From: Phlebiopsis flavidoalba
Taxonomy: Eukaryota; Basidiomycota; Agaricomycetes; Polyporales; Phanerochaetaceae
Length of the DNA stretch: 64,000 nt
Direction of reading: 5' to 3'
NCBI GenBank assembly: GCA_035772785.1
Contig: JAOCPU010000050.1
Coordinates: 1 to 64,000, forward strand
Notes under the pieces: generated by a model
Told to the model about the DNA's origin: nothing
Database searches by the model: none
What the model saw: the letters and a program-made list of their open reading frames with translations, nothing else
Made by a program: the position numbers and the translations under genes
In this document: piece by piece, positions 22,549 through 34,464 of the stretch
How the letters are laid out: the number at the start of each line of letters is the position of its first letter
Position numbering within the stretch: position 1 is the first letter of the stretch

Positions 22549-23769
22549 TTATACCGACTCCTCCTCTTTAGCCTTTTTCACAGCCTCGAGGACGCGAGCG
22601 TGTGCATCTTTCCCAGCAGCGACTACACCGAAGTTCTCGCCCAGGGTTCGACCAAGACCAAAGTCAAGGGGCTCTCCTCGGGAGTCGGTGATGATACCGC
22701 CAGCCTCTTCCACAAGGACGGCTCCAGGCGCATGATCCTGATGAGTTTTGTGAGTATTCATTGATCCTCTCGTACGACTCCGATACGTACCCAAATCTTC
22801 TCCCGATACCCAGTTCCGGTCGGCATGCGAAGGTAGACAACCGCCGTCGCCCCTTGCTAGTGAGCAGTACTATTTGCCTGACTGGTCCCATCCTAGGTTT
22901 GGTGCGCGGGTGATGCCCAGGAGCTCAGCGACGCGGTCATTGAACGAAAGCTTGGCGTGCGCCTTCTCTACACTCTCCAGCAGGGTTAAGGTATCTTTCG
23001 TGAAAGTGGGGATCGTAAGGCGGATAGGGGCGGAGGTATCATGCGCGTCGAGAGGGAGTTGCCAAGCACCAGATCCCCGCGCCGCAACGAAATACAGCCA
23101 CGAGGGCCTGACGGGTTTGAGGCAGAGACTGGGAGGTTGGGGCATCCCATGACACCAAGCTGCACCTTGGAGTCCACGATGAGGGCAAGGCAGACGGCAT
23201 ACTGCTCACCACGAAGGAAGCCCTTCGTGCCGTCAATGGGGATCGAGAGTCCAGAAACCTGCAGCAGTGTGAGGAGCTTCCAAAGTATGAAAGAACATCA
23301 CATACGTCCTGTGCTTCCGCCGTTATAGTTTCCCTTGTCAATAATGTCCATAATCTGCTCCGGGGACTGGGCATGTTCGGGACCCAACGCCCATGTATCG
23401 GCTTCTCCAGGTTGCAACGGTGCAGTGATGGTCTCGTTTGCAAGTTCGACGATTCGGTTGCGGAGCGGAATGCCAGATTCTACGCGGAGATCTGCTGCGT
23501 CCTCCTCACCAACAATATCGTCCTCTGGGAAGGCTCGGGTGAGAATGGTATTGACGACGGCCTGGGCTGAAAAGTCGCCGACTGCATAGCTATAAGTTCA
23601 TGAGCAGTTCCATGGTGCTTACGATCCACATACCTGTTACAGGGCTCTTATCATCCTTGGTCAAGGTCTCGTTCTTGACGAGCTTATTGAACACGGAGGC
23701 GGTGAGTGCGCACGCACGCCTAACGGCGGCAATGGCAACCTGTTTCTCTGCTTCATACGTGGGCGACAT
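22549..23769 (-). CDS. MET22: 3'(2'),5'-bisphosphate nucleotidase (HAL2/MET22 type), two frame breaks
   Basis: Removes the 3' phosphate from PAP and PAPS in the sulfate assimilation pathway; the yeast ortholog is the salt-sensitive target Hal2/Met22. Start MSPTYEAEKQVAIAAVRRAC (ATG at 23769), then SVFNKLVKNETLTKDDKSPVT, an intron, VGDFSAQAVVNTIL (~23570), DIVGEEDAADLR with metal-binding Glu residues (~23510), NYNGGSTG, an intron, RFWTLDP (~23255), IDGTKGFLRGEQYAVCLALI (~23230), GVMGCPNLPVSAS, GSGAWQLPLDA (~23060), an intron, and DHAPGAVLVEEAGG (~22730) to KEEESV and the stop. All catalytic blocks are present. An extra C between DP and IDGT (run CCCC at ~23230) and a missing T after GCI (~23090) shift the frame. 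They are of opposite sign, so the frame is restored after both. A fragment of this gene is duplicated at 12.8 kb. Confidence 0.92.
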
Positions 23770-24028
23770 GGTGAGAGTGATAGAACTGATGGTATTACCC
23801 GGCGTGGGCTTTATAACGTTGGCGAGCATCGTCTTCGTCGTCGAGTGGATGCAGCGCGATTAGCGATGGTGGGTCAATTGCGTGAGAATAACTCGTCCCA
23901 ACTCGGGCGCAGCCAATCCCAGCACGAGGTTTCATGGTCATTCCAAATAACTGTCGCTTTCGTGTTCAATTCTCGAGCTCCTCATTCGCAGGAACACCCC
24001 CGGTCTCAACAGATTTATGGAATATAGA

Positions 24029-25632
24029 CTAATCACTAGGGGCGTGGGTGCTCGTAGTCCCGTGCGTAGTACAGTCATCTTCACAGCACACATCACTTCG
24101 ACAGCCCATCAATTCCATATGTGAAAGCACCAATCGTATCCTACTCTTCTGAACTGAACCCAGGAGGAACGAACAAGAATCTTACTGTGCCTTCATTACG
24201 TCCCAGTAGCATAGCGTCTGCCTCTGACTGCGCATCTCTGAAGCCTAGCGGGCCCCTCACTCGCGCTGGATGTTCTGTCTCGCGCATAGCATCTTGAGAC
24301 GCATGAGCTGATCAAACTTGTAAGGAGACGGTGGTGGCGGTGGGCCATTGGAGTGTGATGCCAATGTATTGCGTGATGGATGAGGGGAAGAGGGTGTACT
24401 CGGTGATGTATTTGCTAGGGGGTTCTGGGAGCCCTGAATGAGGAGGTCGATGATAGAGTGTGGGCAATTTCTGACAAGGGTAAGGTCAAGAACGGCGCAG
24501 TGTGCAATGGCTTACCTTCCAAGTCCTCAACACGACCTTGGAATTGCCCCTCCCATTGCCCACGATCTCCTAATATCCTGGCTATCTCGTGTGCATTCCG
24601 AAAGCCCGGAGGGACAAGGGCCCGGCCCCTGCTCGAAAGATGACAACAGGGCGGCAAGGTAAAGGCACGCAAGTGCCACGACATGTGGAGGATAGGAGAG
24701 GTTCACTAATGTTCGATAGCTTTTGTCACCGAATCAGAATGGTATATAACATGTCCCAATATGAACACACCTGTCGATAGCAAGCCTCCAGGCGAACTTC
24801 GAGAGCTTTTTTCGATGCTATCGCCGTGGGTTGTGAATATTTGCCGCCGAATTGCGTGAAGACTAGTTCCATACCTTTGAGGGATCGACTCATCTTGATG
24901 AGTAGGGAGGAAAGGGCATTCGTGAGGTAAAATTGAAGGAGATGGTTTCCAATATGAGTCGTTCAACCGCAAGAAGACGCTGTCGGTCTTGTTCAACTGT
25001 CTAACAGGACCATGTAAGCAGAAAGGATATGGAATATCATGCTATACTGACCGCTGTGTGGGTCCATGTCAACTTCCCCTGCCATCGACTTTGACTTAGC
25101 AGCGAGCTCAGGAAAGCGAAACTGCGTATGAGACCATCAGGATCTCTCGTGCTTCTTCAAAGTGTCATGCATCTTCGTCGAAACATACATGGACGCTAAT
25201 GAGACATCCTGGAGCATGTAGGTCATAGTCCAGCAGTAGACTGTAGATGTGACGTACATGGTTAGCTAAAGTCCTTTCTTGGAAAGAAAAGGTGGAACCT
25301 GTGGTACAGGTTCTGTGCGCAGTAGCAATGGTCTTTCGTGGGCTGCAGGGGCATAACGTAGCTGACGCCACGGAGTCAAAAATGGATGGTAATAGGATTT
25401 AAGAAGACTGCTCACAAGCCAATCTTGGAGCCTACAGCCTCAATGAAGCCACAAGCCTGTTGTCGCGCTGCTTCTCCTCCTGGTTCATAGACAACGCTGC
25501 CTCGTTGTCTATCTGACATGCGCTCCACTTCCTCTGGAGTAAAGTACGGTAAATGGTGTTTGATATATGAGAAACAGGCATTTGTGAGGGTGAGTCTCGC
25601 GCTCCGCCATGCTGTAATTGGTGGCCGTCCAT
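24029..25632 (-). CDS. CTD-kinase-type cyclin (Ctk2/cyclin K-like), frame interrupted
   Basis: Regulatory cyclin of a CDK that phosphorylates the RNA polymerase II C-terminal domain; expected in the nucleus. Blocks in order: CFSYIKHHLPYFTPEEVERM (~25570), RQQACGFIEAVGSKIGL (~25450) followed by GTGAGC, KTIATAHT-LYH with HLFF (~25320), VSTKMHDTLK (~25150), VRFPELAAKSKSMAGEVDMD (~25090), ETISFNFTSRMPF (~24940), IKMSRSLKG, KFAWRLAID (~24795) and LLSSFEQGPGP. A post-cyclin tail follows: RILGDRGQWEGQFQGRVEDL (~24570), IIDLLIQGSQNPLANTSPST (~24430) and YKFDQLMRLKM. The protein ends with GTVRFLFVPPGS (~24180). This is the cyclin-box order of the CTK2 group. Frame changes at ~25330, 24930 and 24800 are small indels beyond the introns. 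The start is either ATG 25632 or ATG 25610. Confidence 0.82.
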
Positions 25633-25746
25633 GATTATCGTTTAGTTCGGTGCCCGGTACTCAGGATAAAGAGTCGAACGCGCGGATTGCAATTATGTGT
25701 GGGGCATTAACCGATTCCTGCCCTACCTTGAGCCAGTTTTGAGCAA

Positions 25747-25820
25747 TCGGATATGGTGTAGTGGCTAACATTATCGCTCTCACTCACACGATAGCCCGGG
25801 GTTCGATTCCCGTATCCGAA
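25747..25820 (+). tRNA. tRNA-Glu-like gene with altered anticodon arm and T-stem (possible pseudogene)
   Basis: Nearly identical to the tRNA-Glu at 19.5 kb: same acceptor TCGGATA/TATCCGA and same D-arm. The anticodon segment, however, is ATCGCTCTCACTCACACGAT, three bases longer, which enlarges the loop or mispairs the stem. One C is missing from the 3' side of the T-stem (TTCGATTCCCG). Three bases is too short for a tRNA intron. It is either a decayed copy or an indel artefact. The internal promoter boxes are still present. Confidence 0.75.
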
Positions 25821-26281
25821 TTTTTGACTCTTTTTTCATCCACAAAACCCTCCAAAGTTCAAACTTCAATGTTCAGAGTCCAGACTCCAGAAATTAGAAT
25901 CCAGTTGTCCAGAGTACAGACAAGGGTGTACAGATTACGGAGACATTTGACACTGGTGACTCCAGGGTTCAAACCGTTTAAGCTCAAGCTCCTTTTAAAG
26001 GGAAACTTTTGGCTGATTGCAAATATTGAATAACGGGCTAACGGCCTTCAGACCTCGAGTCCCAATTTCATGCACCTTTCATTGTTGACGTGATAATCCT
26101 ACTTTGTGAGCTACTAATCAGAAGACCCTTGTTGCCTAACATATTGACTATCTTGCTTGAGACCGTTCATGAATTGAAATGAGTATCGCGTCATGAATAT
26201 GAATCTCGAGGGCTACATGCCGTGATGGATCAAGGCAGCATGAGGGTGAGATCGGCCTCTCTGCCTGATCGAGCTAAGCAG

Positions 26282-27872
26282 CTACTGGAAATACTCTTGG
26301 ATGAATCGCCCAATCACCCGGTATGTGTCCTCCAGTTCCTTGGGGTGCCAGCCCAACGTGAGCATGTTATGTGATGCGTCGGGAATTTCGACAAATCTGG
26401 CTTTTCCGCTCCAATATCAATGGCCATGCGTTCTGCTGCAGTTTTCATGGCGTTTCTAATGTCATCTCGCCTCCACCACCGATGATGAGCGTAGGCGCAA
26501 AGCCCGGCGAAAATGCCCAGTCTTTGTTGGTAGGTTATGAGAAGCAAGTGATATCCAAGCGTTCTCTTCCCCGCGTCCGAGAGTGGAAGCTTGCCCAATA
26601 ATGCAGAGGCGCAATATCCCGTGGTAAAAAAGGATACACCCAGTCGCTGTCTCGGTTTTCGAACCATCGAGGACCCAGGTACCCATATGAGAAGTCCCCC
26701 AATCCATGGGTCTTTGGTGACAATAGCAACAGTGCGCGGGAGGCGAAAGCTTTGGCAAGTTTGCCCCGGCAATATATCGCATGAGTTGAGCTGCAAGTGT
26801 ACCGCCTGCGGATGTTCTCCTAGGAGAAGAATGTTGCGGGGGTTCGCAATCCGAGTTCGTTGACGAGGTAGTGTGGTAGGCACAAATGGCACCGTCTCCA
26901 GGAGGGCATGCGGGATTACAAGGGGTTTTGGAAGGGGAGGAGGGGAATCTCTGAGATACAGGCGTATATTCAACGCCAAGAAGGCGACGAAACTGTGGAA
27001 AGCGGGAAAGGAACTCGTTGGAGGATGCCTGCACTGAGCCCGCAGGACTTGCTGTCCCAATCTAAGTAAGAAGGCTTCGCCTCAGTAGGGTGTGAGGATC
27101 AGGAGGCCATGGGTATACGTACGACCCAACCTCACCGCTAAAGCGATACGTGACAACATGATATGCTAGGATGAACATCAATATTTGCACTCACGATGAA
27201 ATGCCGTTACGGTATGACCGTTCTCGCCTGGACTGTGCTCGTTTGGGCCCGCACGGAATCGCGTAGCAAGATCCCTCTCTCCTGAAGACCAGGCTGTATC
27301 GCAGGAACCTGGCTCGACGCCCTTGACATCGTTAAGTTTCGCGTACATGTCGTTTTGGAACCTGCTCCTGCGACGAGCTCTGGAGCTGCCGTCTATCCAC
27401 ACGTGAAGACATGGTAGGCCTCCTCCTGCATTGGCAAAACTTCCTAGGGGCTACTGTATACCCCGCATACAAAGAAATGTCGCTGAATTAAACACGGTGG
27501 GAACATGGACTGTGTTTGCAGCAACCTCAAATGAGTAGCGTGCGCCCTATTGCTACACCAGATCTCGGTCGGTGCCGTGGGCGAAGCTACGGTGATGGTT
27601 GACTTGATGAGGGCCAGAACGGAAGCCGAATACAGATTGTGAAGAGGACAACAGAGGTTAGGTACATCGCTCTGAGTGGTTGGCGTTGCCATGTGAAGGC
27701 TTTTGGTGGGTCCATAATGGAGTAGGGAATGGACCGAGCGTGGCACCAGATCGTCTGTGACTGGTTGATCCACTGAGGCTTTTATACCAGCGCGTTTGGG
27801 GTCATTGTTGCCGCACAATGCGCTGCGAGGTGTCACGGGGTGAGACTTTGATAGGCTACAGGACGGTCTCAA
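26282..27872 (-). CDS. steryl-acetyl-hydrolase-like esterase (alpha/beta hydrolase fold-3)
   Basis: Member of the HSL-like carboxylesterase family. The N-terminal part matches the family: SVHSLLHYGPTKS (~27745), SALALIKSTITVASPTAPTE (~27590), then a region near 27300 corresponding to the lid. Core: SNEFLSRFPQFRRLLGVEYT (~27010), LLETVPFVPTTLP (~26890), LGEHPQAVHLQL, QLMRYIAGANLPKLSPPA (~26780), DWGTSHMGT (~26690), FFTTGYCASALLGKLPLSD (~26600), MKTAAERMAIDIGAEKA (~26440) and ASHNMLTLGWHPKELEDTY (~26360; catalytic His region). It ends RVIGRFIQEYF and TAG at 26282-26284. The GDSAG nucleophile block falls in a frame break near 26810 and is not cleanly visible. Pieces in alternating frames indicate indels in addition to introns. 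It lies next to the NRPS-like gene on the same strand. Confidence 0.72.
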
Positions 27873-29189
27873 GTTACGTGCACGAAAGCTGGCTACAATG
27901 TCACAGACACAGATTGCTCCGCACGTGAGCTGTGTGTCGGATCACCGAAAATGAGGGACTCACCCTCGCGCGTCTTCCAACAGCTGCAGCGTGTTCGCAT
28001 CCTGTGCCGTCAGTGATAACTTACCACGATCTTTCACCTGACACGCACCGGGAGCCAGACACTTGACCACCACCAGTTATTTATGCGTGTGCCTTACTCT
28101 GGATGTGTCCCCTTGCAGAGATCATGGCACGCACTACTATCTACTCAGATGCAGCGACCACTCCGAGTAATGACGGCAGTGAAAAGGACCGTGGACACGA
28201 ATTCCTGATCTCGGGCACCCGTGCGCGTGTGATTTGAGGTTAGGGTCCCACCAGAGTCTTCAACCCAGGGCGTGCTTTGCGGACAGGTTTAGACGCGTTG
28301 GTTCATGGCCGCAATGGCCCGCTACTGTTGTCCAGATATACGAGTAGAAGCCGTGGAGGCGGGCAAGTCAACAAAGGCCATGAGTTGTCTATGGAGTCGG
28401 AGACAATTTCGGTTTTTTTGCCGAGCTTGGGCCTGCCGAGAAACGCCACAATGCCTTAGGCGCCCAATGCCAGCTCGATCGAGCTCGATCGTTTCGGTTT
28501 CATCTTTCGTTCATGAGAGCACCAGAAATGCTCTCTATACCATGACTGACTCCACATAAGATATATATCTGCATTTGTGACCTCATGTGCCAATTTCATC
28601 AGACAATGTGAACTTTTGAACAAAGGAATCAATACTAAATATAAGTCTAACGCACGCCCGCCGCGAGCTCAGAATGAAGTCAGTAAATAATTCGCCATCG
28701 GGTCTTAGGCAAAAGTTAGCGATAGACCGCCGGGACTCAATATCTGTCTAAAAAGGACAGTACATTAATCAGCCATCTTTCAATATCGAGACCATGCGAC
28801 CAACATCAAAACTTATGAAAAACTCCCGAGAACGAGTTAGGCGGTGCGTCGGACCCATTGCTGCTCGAATATATTCGAGACTGATGATGCGGACCAAACG
28901 TATACAGTGGGCATTGAGTTGAACCAGGTCCCCCTATTGCACTTGTATACACTGCTCCGATGTAACGCGGAAGTTTACGCACAACTAGCGCGAATGATCT
29001 TCTTTGCCCGGCGCAGAAGACCCTAGCCATTCAAAATGATTGATTGAGCGGAACTCCCGGATTGTCACCAAGGATTTTTCGTCGGCCCAATCACCTTCAT
29101 ACATCAACTCTAACACACTACAAAGACAATTGGCGAACATTGCCATAGATTTACAAATTCGGTAGATATATAAACAAAATGCTAACAGT
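27873..29189. other. intergenic, no gene recognised
   Basis: 3' flank of the NRPS-like gene and promoter side of the esterase. Open frames near 28277-28559 (plus) and 28806-29030 (minus) show no known motif. In particular there is no reductase or thioesterase domain downstream of the NRPS-like stop. Confidence 0.45.
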
Positions 29190-31734
29190 CTAGGGCTCCT
29201 GGGTAATCATAAGAGCAAGCTTCTCCGCCAAACCTTGTAGAGTCGGATGCTCAAAAATGCAAAGTTTTGAGTGACGCGCAGTGATGCCTGCTGGACTTCA
29301 GGCTCTAGGCTACCGCGGAGAGTCGCAGCTATGCGGTTCCGCAGGAATGGTGGCGTAAGTAGAGACTACAGAATTATTAGACACAACGCAGAAGAGCGGT
29401 ACAGAAGGTTTCGTACCTGTCAAAACCCTTGTTCGAAGACGCTTCTCACAGGAGAGATTTCTTCGCCAGGCTTCAGTGATCTTGTATGGGTCAGCAGCCA
29501 TTGCTCGATATCGGGTGCAGTCCAACCCTTGGGAGGCGGAATCCCTTTCGTATCTGCACTATTGGCAACTGTTTGGTACCTGGACTCGGGGAGGGATCAA
29601 TGACAGACTGAAAGAACGTAGTCCATGACACTTGCAATTGATCAATCTCCTTCTCATAGAGGACGTATGCTTGTCGGCGGTTAATGGTGCCTTTGCTGCG
29701 CGGGGGATCGGCCGCTTTGGGTCGGCCACAACGATCATCTCCTTGAACAGTCGTGCGAAGGTCGGCGCAAGGTGGTTCGCCTCTTCGACGACGTGCCTAT
29801 ATCCATTTCAGCACACGCCACAACGTACTGGTCAGGCTAGTCGTACCAAATCTTGTTTCTGAATTCGGCTAGGTGAGCATCATCGTTCACGTCTATCTCG
29901 TGACCCGGTTTAGGTTCGACTAGCAGGCCGCATTGCGTGCGGCCGCGCCCGAACATGACTGCGCCGCCGACAAGGGGGCTTGCATTGATCACGCCCTCTT
30001 GTGGGATGGGGGAACGACATTCATGCCTGTGAATTCTCGTTAGTCTAGAATCGAAAAGCTGCGATCACAATATTTACCTGTATTCAAGACGATCACATCG
30101 TCTTTGCGACCAATGCTGCGATAGGAAGTAAGTAAAGTGGCAGGCTTGTGCAGAAGATAGGGGGCCTACAGTCTCCACAGGTTCGACTTGGAGGGGTGTG
30201 GTACAAAAGAGGTCGTGTGTCGCATACCCTTTGACGTCCTCCAGGTTTTCCAGACTTGGATGGTGCAGTTCGTTGCGTCTGATTGTCTGTGGCGTCAGTC
30301 ACCCGTATGTGCGTCTAGATAACCACCAACCAAGCACTGGTACTCGAAGCTTCCGTCGCCCCTGGGGCATCCACCGAGCTTGCACGTTGTCCGCGAACGA
30401 CACCCACTCCCAGTCGTCTGGGGTCTTGGCACCTGGTGGCGGATTTGGGGAGCGGTCAATGTCAAAGATGTTCGTGTGAACGGCGTATTCCGTCCCGCCG
30501 TAGATCGTGTGGAGGTTCACACCGGCAGCCACCAGTTTGTCGCCATTCTTCTTCGAGAGGGGGCCTCCAGCATAACACTGAAGTTAGGCGGTGAGGTGCT
30601 GGTGGGCGTATATAACACAACTCTAGACTAACCAATATATTCAGCGTCTTGAGGAATGCGATGTGATCCTCATTATGTGCCCACGCCTTTGTGAACGGTC
30701 AGTCAAGTGGCGCATTGCATCAAATTCTGTATTTACTCGCCTCCAGGAATGCCGGCACGATGTTGATGCCCGTCGCACCAGTGACTCTAGCGGCTTCAAT
30801 CACGTTGGCAGGAGTAGGTACAGGTGGTGGCGCTGGGGCATTGGGATAGTAAAGGCATACAGCGTATCCGCCGGACAGGGGTGCGAAAAGCTGCATGTAT
30901 ATTCCTATCGTGTGGTAAGTGGGCAGCGGCATGGAGCCCCAGTGCACGCCGTGTTGTGCAGCCGTGGACATGCATGCTATAGATATAGTGATCAGTCAAT
31001 AAGTCTGGTAAAATTCAGATGAGATGGCATACGACTGCGACACCACTCAACGGTCTGGTACTGATTGAGTGTAATTGGTTTTGGAAATCCGGTAGACCCA
31101 GAGGAGTGCAGATAGATCACATCATCGGTCATGGAGTGCGGCTTGGGATTCGGCGGGAACGGTGTTGCGCCCGGGCCTGCGCCGGGGTTTCCAAGGTTAG
31201 GGAACATATCCCAGACATTAGGAGACGATCGACGAGAAGGTCCTCTCCTTTAGCCTGAAGGTGTTCCTTCAGCTCTCCCAAAAGTCCCGAAAAGTCATCT
31301 TGGGAGATGACGACGATGACAAGCCGTCTTTTCGAACATGCTGATGACGGCTGGAGTCGAATTCTTGGGAGACATTGGGAAAGGCTGGGGAAGGTTCGTT
31401 CAGTATCATACAGAGAGAGCAAGCCACTCACAAGGAATCCAGCTCGAATCAGGCCGACAAGCAAAGCCAGGTAGAGAACTGCATCGGTGTGTACCAACAC
31501 AGCGATAATCTCGCCTTCGGCGTGTGTTCCATCCGGACGGAAAGCGTGTGCGATTCTATGCGTCGCATCCGCGAGTTCCTTGAACGATACCCTCGTCACC
31601 TCCTCTCCTTGCTCAGGGCGCAAGTACCGCCCAAGTTCGATTAGGGTTGTGCCTGGCGTGAAAGTCGACCAGACCTGGGAGAACCGGGAACGTCCATCGA
31701 GAGTCGGAGCTACAGGTGTATCGTTTGTAGCCAT
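29190..31734 (-). CDS. NRPS-like adenylation-thiolation enzyme (no reductase or thioesterase)
   Basis: Activates a carboxylic acid as an acyl-adenylate and loads it on a carrier domain. Start MATNDTPVAPTLDGRSRFSQ (31734), RVSFKELADATHRIAHAF, LVHTDAVLYLALLVGLIRAG (~31440), intron GTGAGT...CAG, PFPMSPRNSTPAVISMFEKT, FSGLLGELKEHLQAK (~31290), YLHSSGSTGFPKP (~31110; A3 core), LPTYHTIGIYMQLFAPLSGG (~30910), GATGINIVPAFLEA (~30760), GRKDDVIVLNTGM (~30100; A8 core), GSAVMFGRGRTQCGLLVEPK (~29950), KEIDQLYES (~29640) and GIPPPKGWTAPDIEQWLL (~29530). The carrier domain reads FEQGFDSL, with the Ser codon split by an intron after AG (~29425), then RNRIAATLRGSLEPEVQQAS and HPTLQGLAEKLALMITQEP before TAG. 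One extra T in GGGTTTTGACAG shifts the frame just before the phosphopantetheine Ser. Confidence 0.85.
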
Positions 31735-31959
31735 GGTAGTCGCTGCAGGGATGAGGAGTGCGATAGAGCGCGGAGTTGCATTTTGAATGACAGTCGAGAA
31801 TATTTATACGGAGTGGCGTCGACAAGTGCGTCCAAGGCTCGCGGATGATGATCGAGCCCGGGCTAAGATAGTCGTGCGCCTACCAAGCCCAACGGGAGCG
31901 GTGTTGCAGATAGGTAGGCACAAGGACGATAAGTGTAGGTGATGGCGGGATGGGTTTAT

Positions 31960-32690
31960 GCAAGACTCAACCTTGGGAAATGCGCAAATTCGTGACCGGG
32001 TGGCCAGGAGGACTTGTCGAACCCAGGAACAGCTCGTTCACCTGATCCAAGAAAACTCCCACGAGGATGGGAAATACGATGATGCCTGATAGAAGACGTC
32101 AGGGAATGTGTGAGCGGATAGAATTGCAGGAACTGACCGAGTTGGATGTTTAGATGGCACAAAACCATCCACCAACCAGCCTTGCGATGGAAGTGTAGAG
32201 CGGCAATAGCGGCAACAGGACGGCCCGGGTGTCGCGGATAACGTAAGCACCATCACTCACTGGCAAATATCGCCCTGACTGCTCGTTCACGCGGCTAGTA
32301 GTGGCGTCGAGCGGGATGGGGCATAAGATATCATTGAGTGCCATAACCTGCGCACATTATGTTACAGCAGCTACTACAGCGTAATACATATCCATAAAAA
32401 CGAATGAACGCAGGTCTAATCCCACAAAGAATTTAAGGTAGTCCATATCCTTCCTTTATTGAGTTACTGCCGCCATGACTTGACAGAGTCGCGCTCTGGG
32501 GTTCTGCAGGGTCGGCATAAGATATTCGACGTTACAGATATGAGATATGTCACGTACCATATCCACGGTTGTGTCTTTGTAGATTTCTACGCGGACACCG
32601 TCCTGCAACGGTTACTACCTCAGCTCAGGAGCTGATGGCTATTATTCAGGTACTCACAGTGGGAATCGAGCGGCCGTTGTAGCCGGTGCC
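31960..32690 (-). CDS. unrecognised multi-exon gene fragments, one membrane-like segment
   Basis: Minus-strand exon-like pieces: GTGYNGRSIPT (~32680) followed by GTGAGT; VQDGVRVEIYKDTTVDM (~32590) followed by GTACGT; MALNDILCPIPLDATTSRVN (~32340), then AYVIRDTRAVLLPLLPLYTS (~32245) and ARLVGGWF; and the hydrophobic stretch GIIVFPILVGVFLDQVNELF (~32080). The pieces join across plausible short introns, so a real gene is likely. I do not recognise the family. They could be downstream exons of a gene that begins within the DUF6534 locus. Confidence 0.35.
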
Positions 32691-32698
32691 CCTGATAC

Positions 32699-34464
32699 TC
32701 AACGGAATGGAGTTAAACGCCGTCTGCACTCAAGCCCTGGTTCTTGATATGATGTCTGGCATTGATCCTGCGAGCGGAGCAAGTCAGCAATGGATGCGCT
32801 GTGGATCGCGAGGCGGGGTCTATCTCACATTGCGAGTGCAGAGTTGGCATAGACTGACTGGAAAGTCGCTCACGGTAATGAGTCCCAGTCGTACACGAAA
32901 CCAAAGCACATGCATGCTTACGTTTGCTGACAATCTCAACGAAGCCCGACGAACATAAGACTGCGTGTCACAAAGTTGAACTGTACGACACCCATCAGTT
33001 TGCAGAGTTCTGATTCGACCAACGTATTCTCACTCACCATGAATAGAATAGCAACGGAAACAATCCTACCGACGTCGCACATCAGTTCGGCTTCGGAAGA
33101 CGACTTCGCATCAGGTTACTCACATGGTCAGTGCGCCTGTGTTGATGGTGTACCACATCAATGTCTGGACCATCTTCTGGGTGCTGTGCGCAGAGTCAGT
33201 TCGGTATGCGCCCAGTGAAAACGAGATACATTCGGAGGCGTACCGGCCAAAGGTGGTCTTGTGTGCCCGCAGATAGTAGGTCAACAGTGACGTGCACATG
33301 AGATCGATCAATGCTCCGAGCGCAAGGCCGGCATTGAGCGTCGTCTGCATTGGAAGAAGGTGGGGCTCAGAAGCATGCACATCGGACACAAGGACTTCTT
33401 GCGCACCAACGGAGCGATGTGCAAGCGGAATTCGGTCCAATCCTTGATGACATAACTGTAGGGAGTTCCGGTCAGATGGCACGTCGCGCGTAAAACTTTC
33501 GGGGAACTCACAGTAGAGACGCTGTAGCTATATCTCTGGATTAGCGCGAGACACAAATCTTTCCGGTCGGGACATACCAAAGCCGAAAGCTGGTCCATGG
33601 TCAGCGCCGGATTCATGAATAGACGAGGAGACAAACATACCACAACGACAGAACAGGATAGCGCCCTATGCGATGGTTGAGTCGAGCTGTCTCGTAGGAA
33701 GGAGGCGCGATACTCACGGGAATCGCGGTCGCAAGAACGCTCCGCTCGCTCACTGTGCTAGGAGGTTAGAGTAGGTAGCCTTCCCGAACGCGACCTGATA
33801 CTGACGCTGGAAGATCCGATATACGTAGAAGCTGGGACGCCGCTGTCAGGATGCATGCACGATGTAGGCCTAGTCAACAAAACTTACCCTTGGCACATGG
33901 CGACGATGACAACCTGCCCATCACATCAGCGTGATGACTCATTACGAGGAGGAGCGACAATTACCTCAATAAAGACGGTAGCCTAGAGAGTAATGTACAG
34001 TCAGAAATAGAATGGATACAAGAGAATGTAGTGCGTACCCCCACGCTCCTGCGAATAACGAATTAGAATGCAAATGCTTGATATGCATCCGCAGCTTGCT
34101 TACCATGTCACCTTGCCGATGCTAGATTCGGTGCCAAACCCAAGAATGAAATAGTTGTACAGCATGTCAATGCAAAAGACCGTGTGGGCACACTCCAGAA
34201 CCCTACAGTCTCATGTCATGAGTGCGTGTCCTGCGGGGACGACGGATACACTGACCAAATCGACAGCACAAAGCTCTTCATCCCCCGCGAGTCATTTTCG
34301 TACTCAAACCAGTAAAAGTAGACCTGCGCGGTGAATATACCAAAGAGGCTAGGCGATGATGTCAGCATCGCGGACAATAGGCATAGCTGCGGGCGGGCTT
34401 ACATGAGGGCAATGCATATCTCTGCTAGCAGAGGGCCGGCGAGGAACTCGAAGGGAGAGGCCAT
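32699..34464 (-). CDS. DUF6534 seven-helix membrane protein
   Basis: Agaricomycete-expanded membrane protein of unknown function. ATG at 34464: MASPFEFLAGPLLAEICIAL, phase-2 intron GTAAGC...TAG, LFGIFTAQVYFYWFEYENDS (~34330), RGMKSFVLSIW, VLECAHTVFCIDMLYNYF (~34190), ILGFGTESSIGKVTW, then VFIEVVIVAMCQGFYVYRIF (~33890). Later helices: TLNAGLALGALIDLMCTSLL (~33340), TYYLRAHKTTFGR, VQTLMWYTINTGALTM (~33150), LMCDVGRIVSVAILFM (~33080), SLMFVGFVEIVSK and VYANSALAM (~32860). A hydrophilic tail ends ECRRRLTPFR with TGA at 32699-32701. Helix order and the INTGALT motif are diagnostic. Introns are numerous, and a few exon joins are out of frame. Confidence 0.78.

Noticed and set aside
25830..25990. 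Repeated TCAGAGTCCAG-like phrases after the second tRNA copy as a minisatellite
   Set aside because: Only a few loose matches without a regular period.
29190..31734. NRPS-like gene as an L-aminoadipate reductase (A-T-R)
   Set aside because: A stop follows the carrier domain directly, and no reductase motifs are found in the next 1.3 kb downstream.
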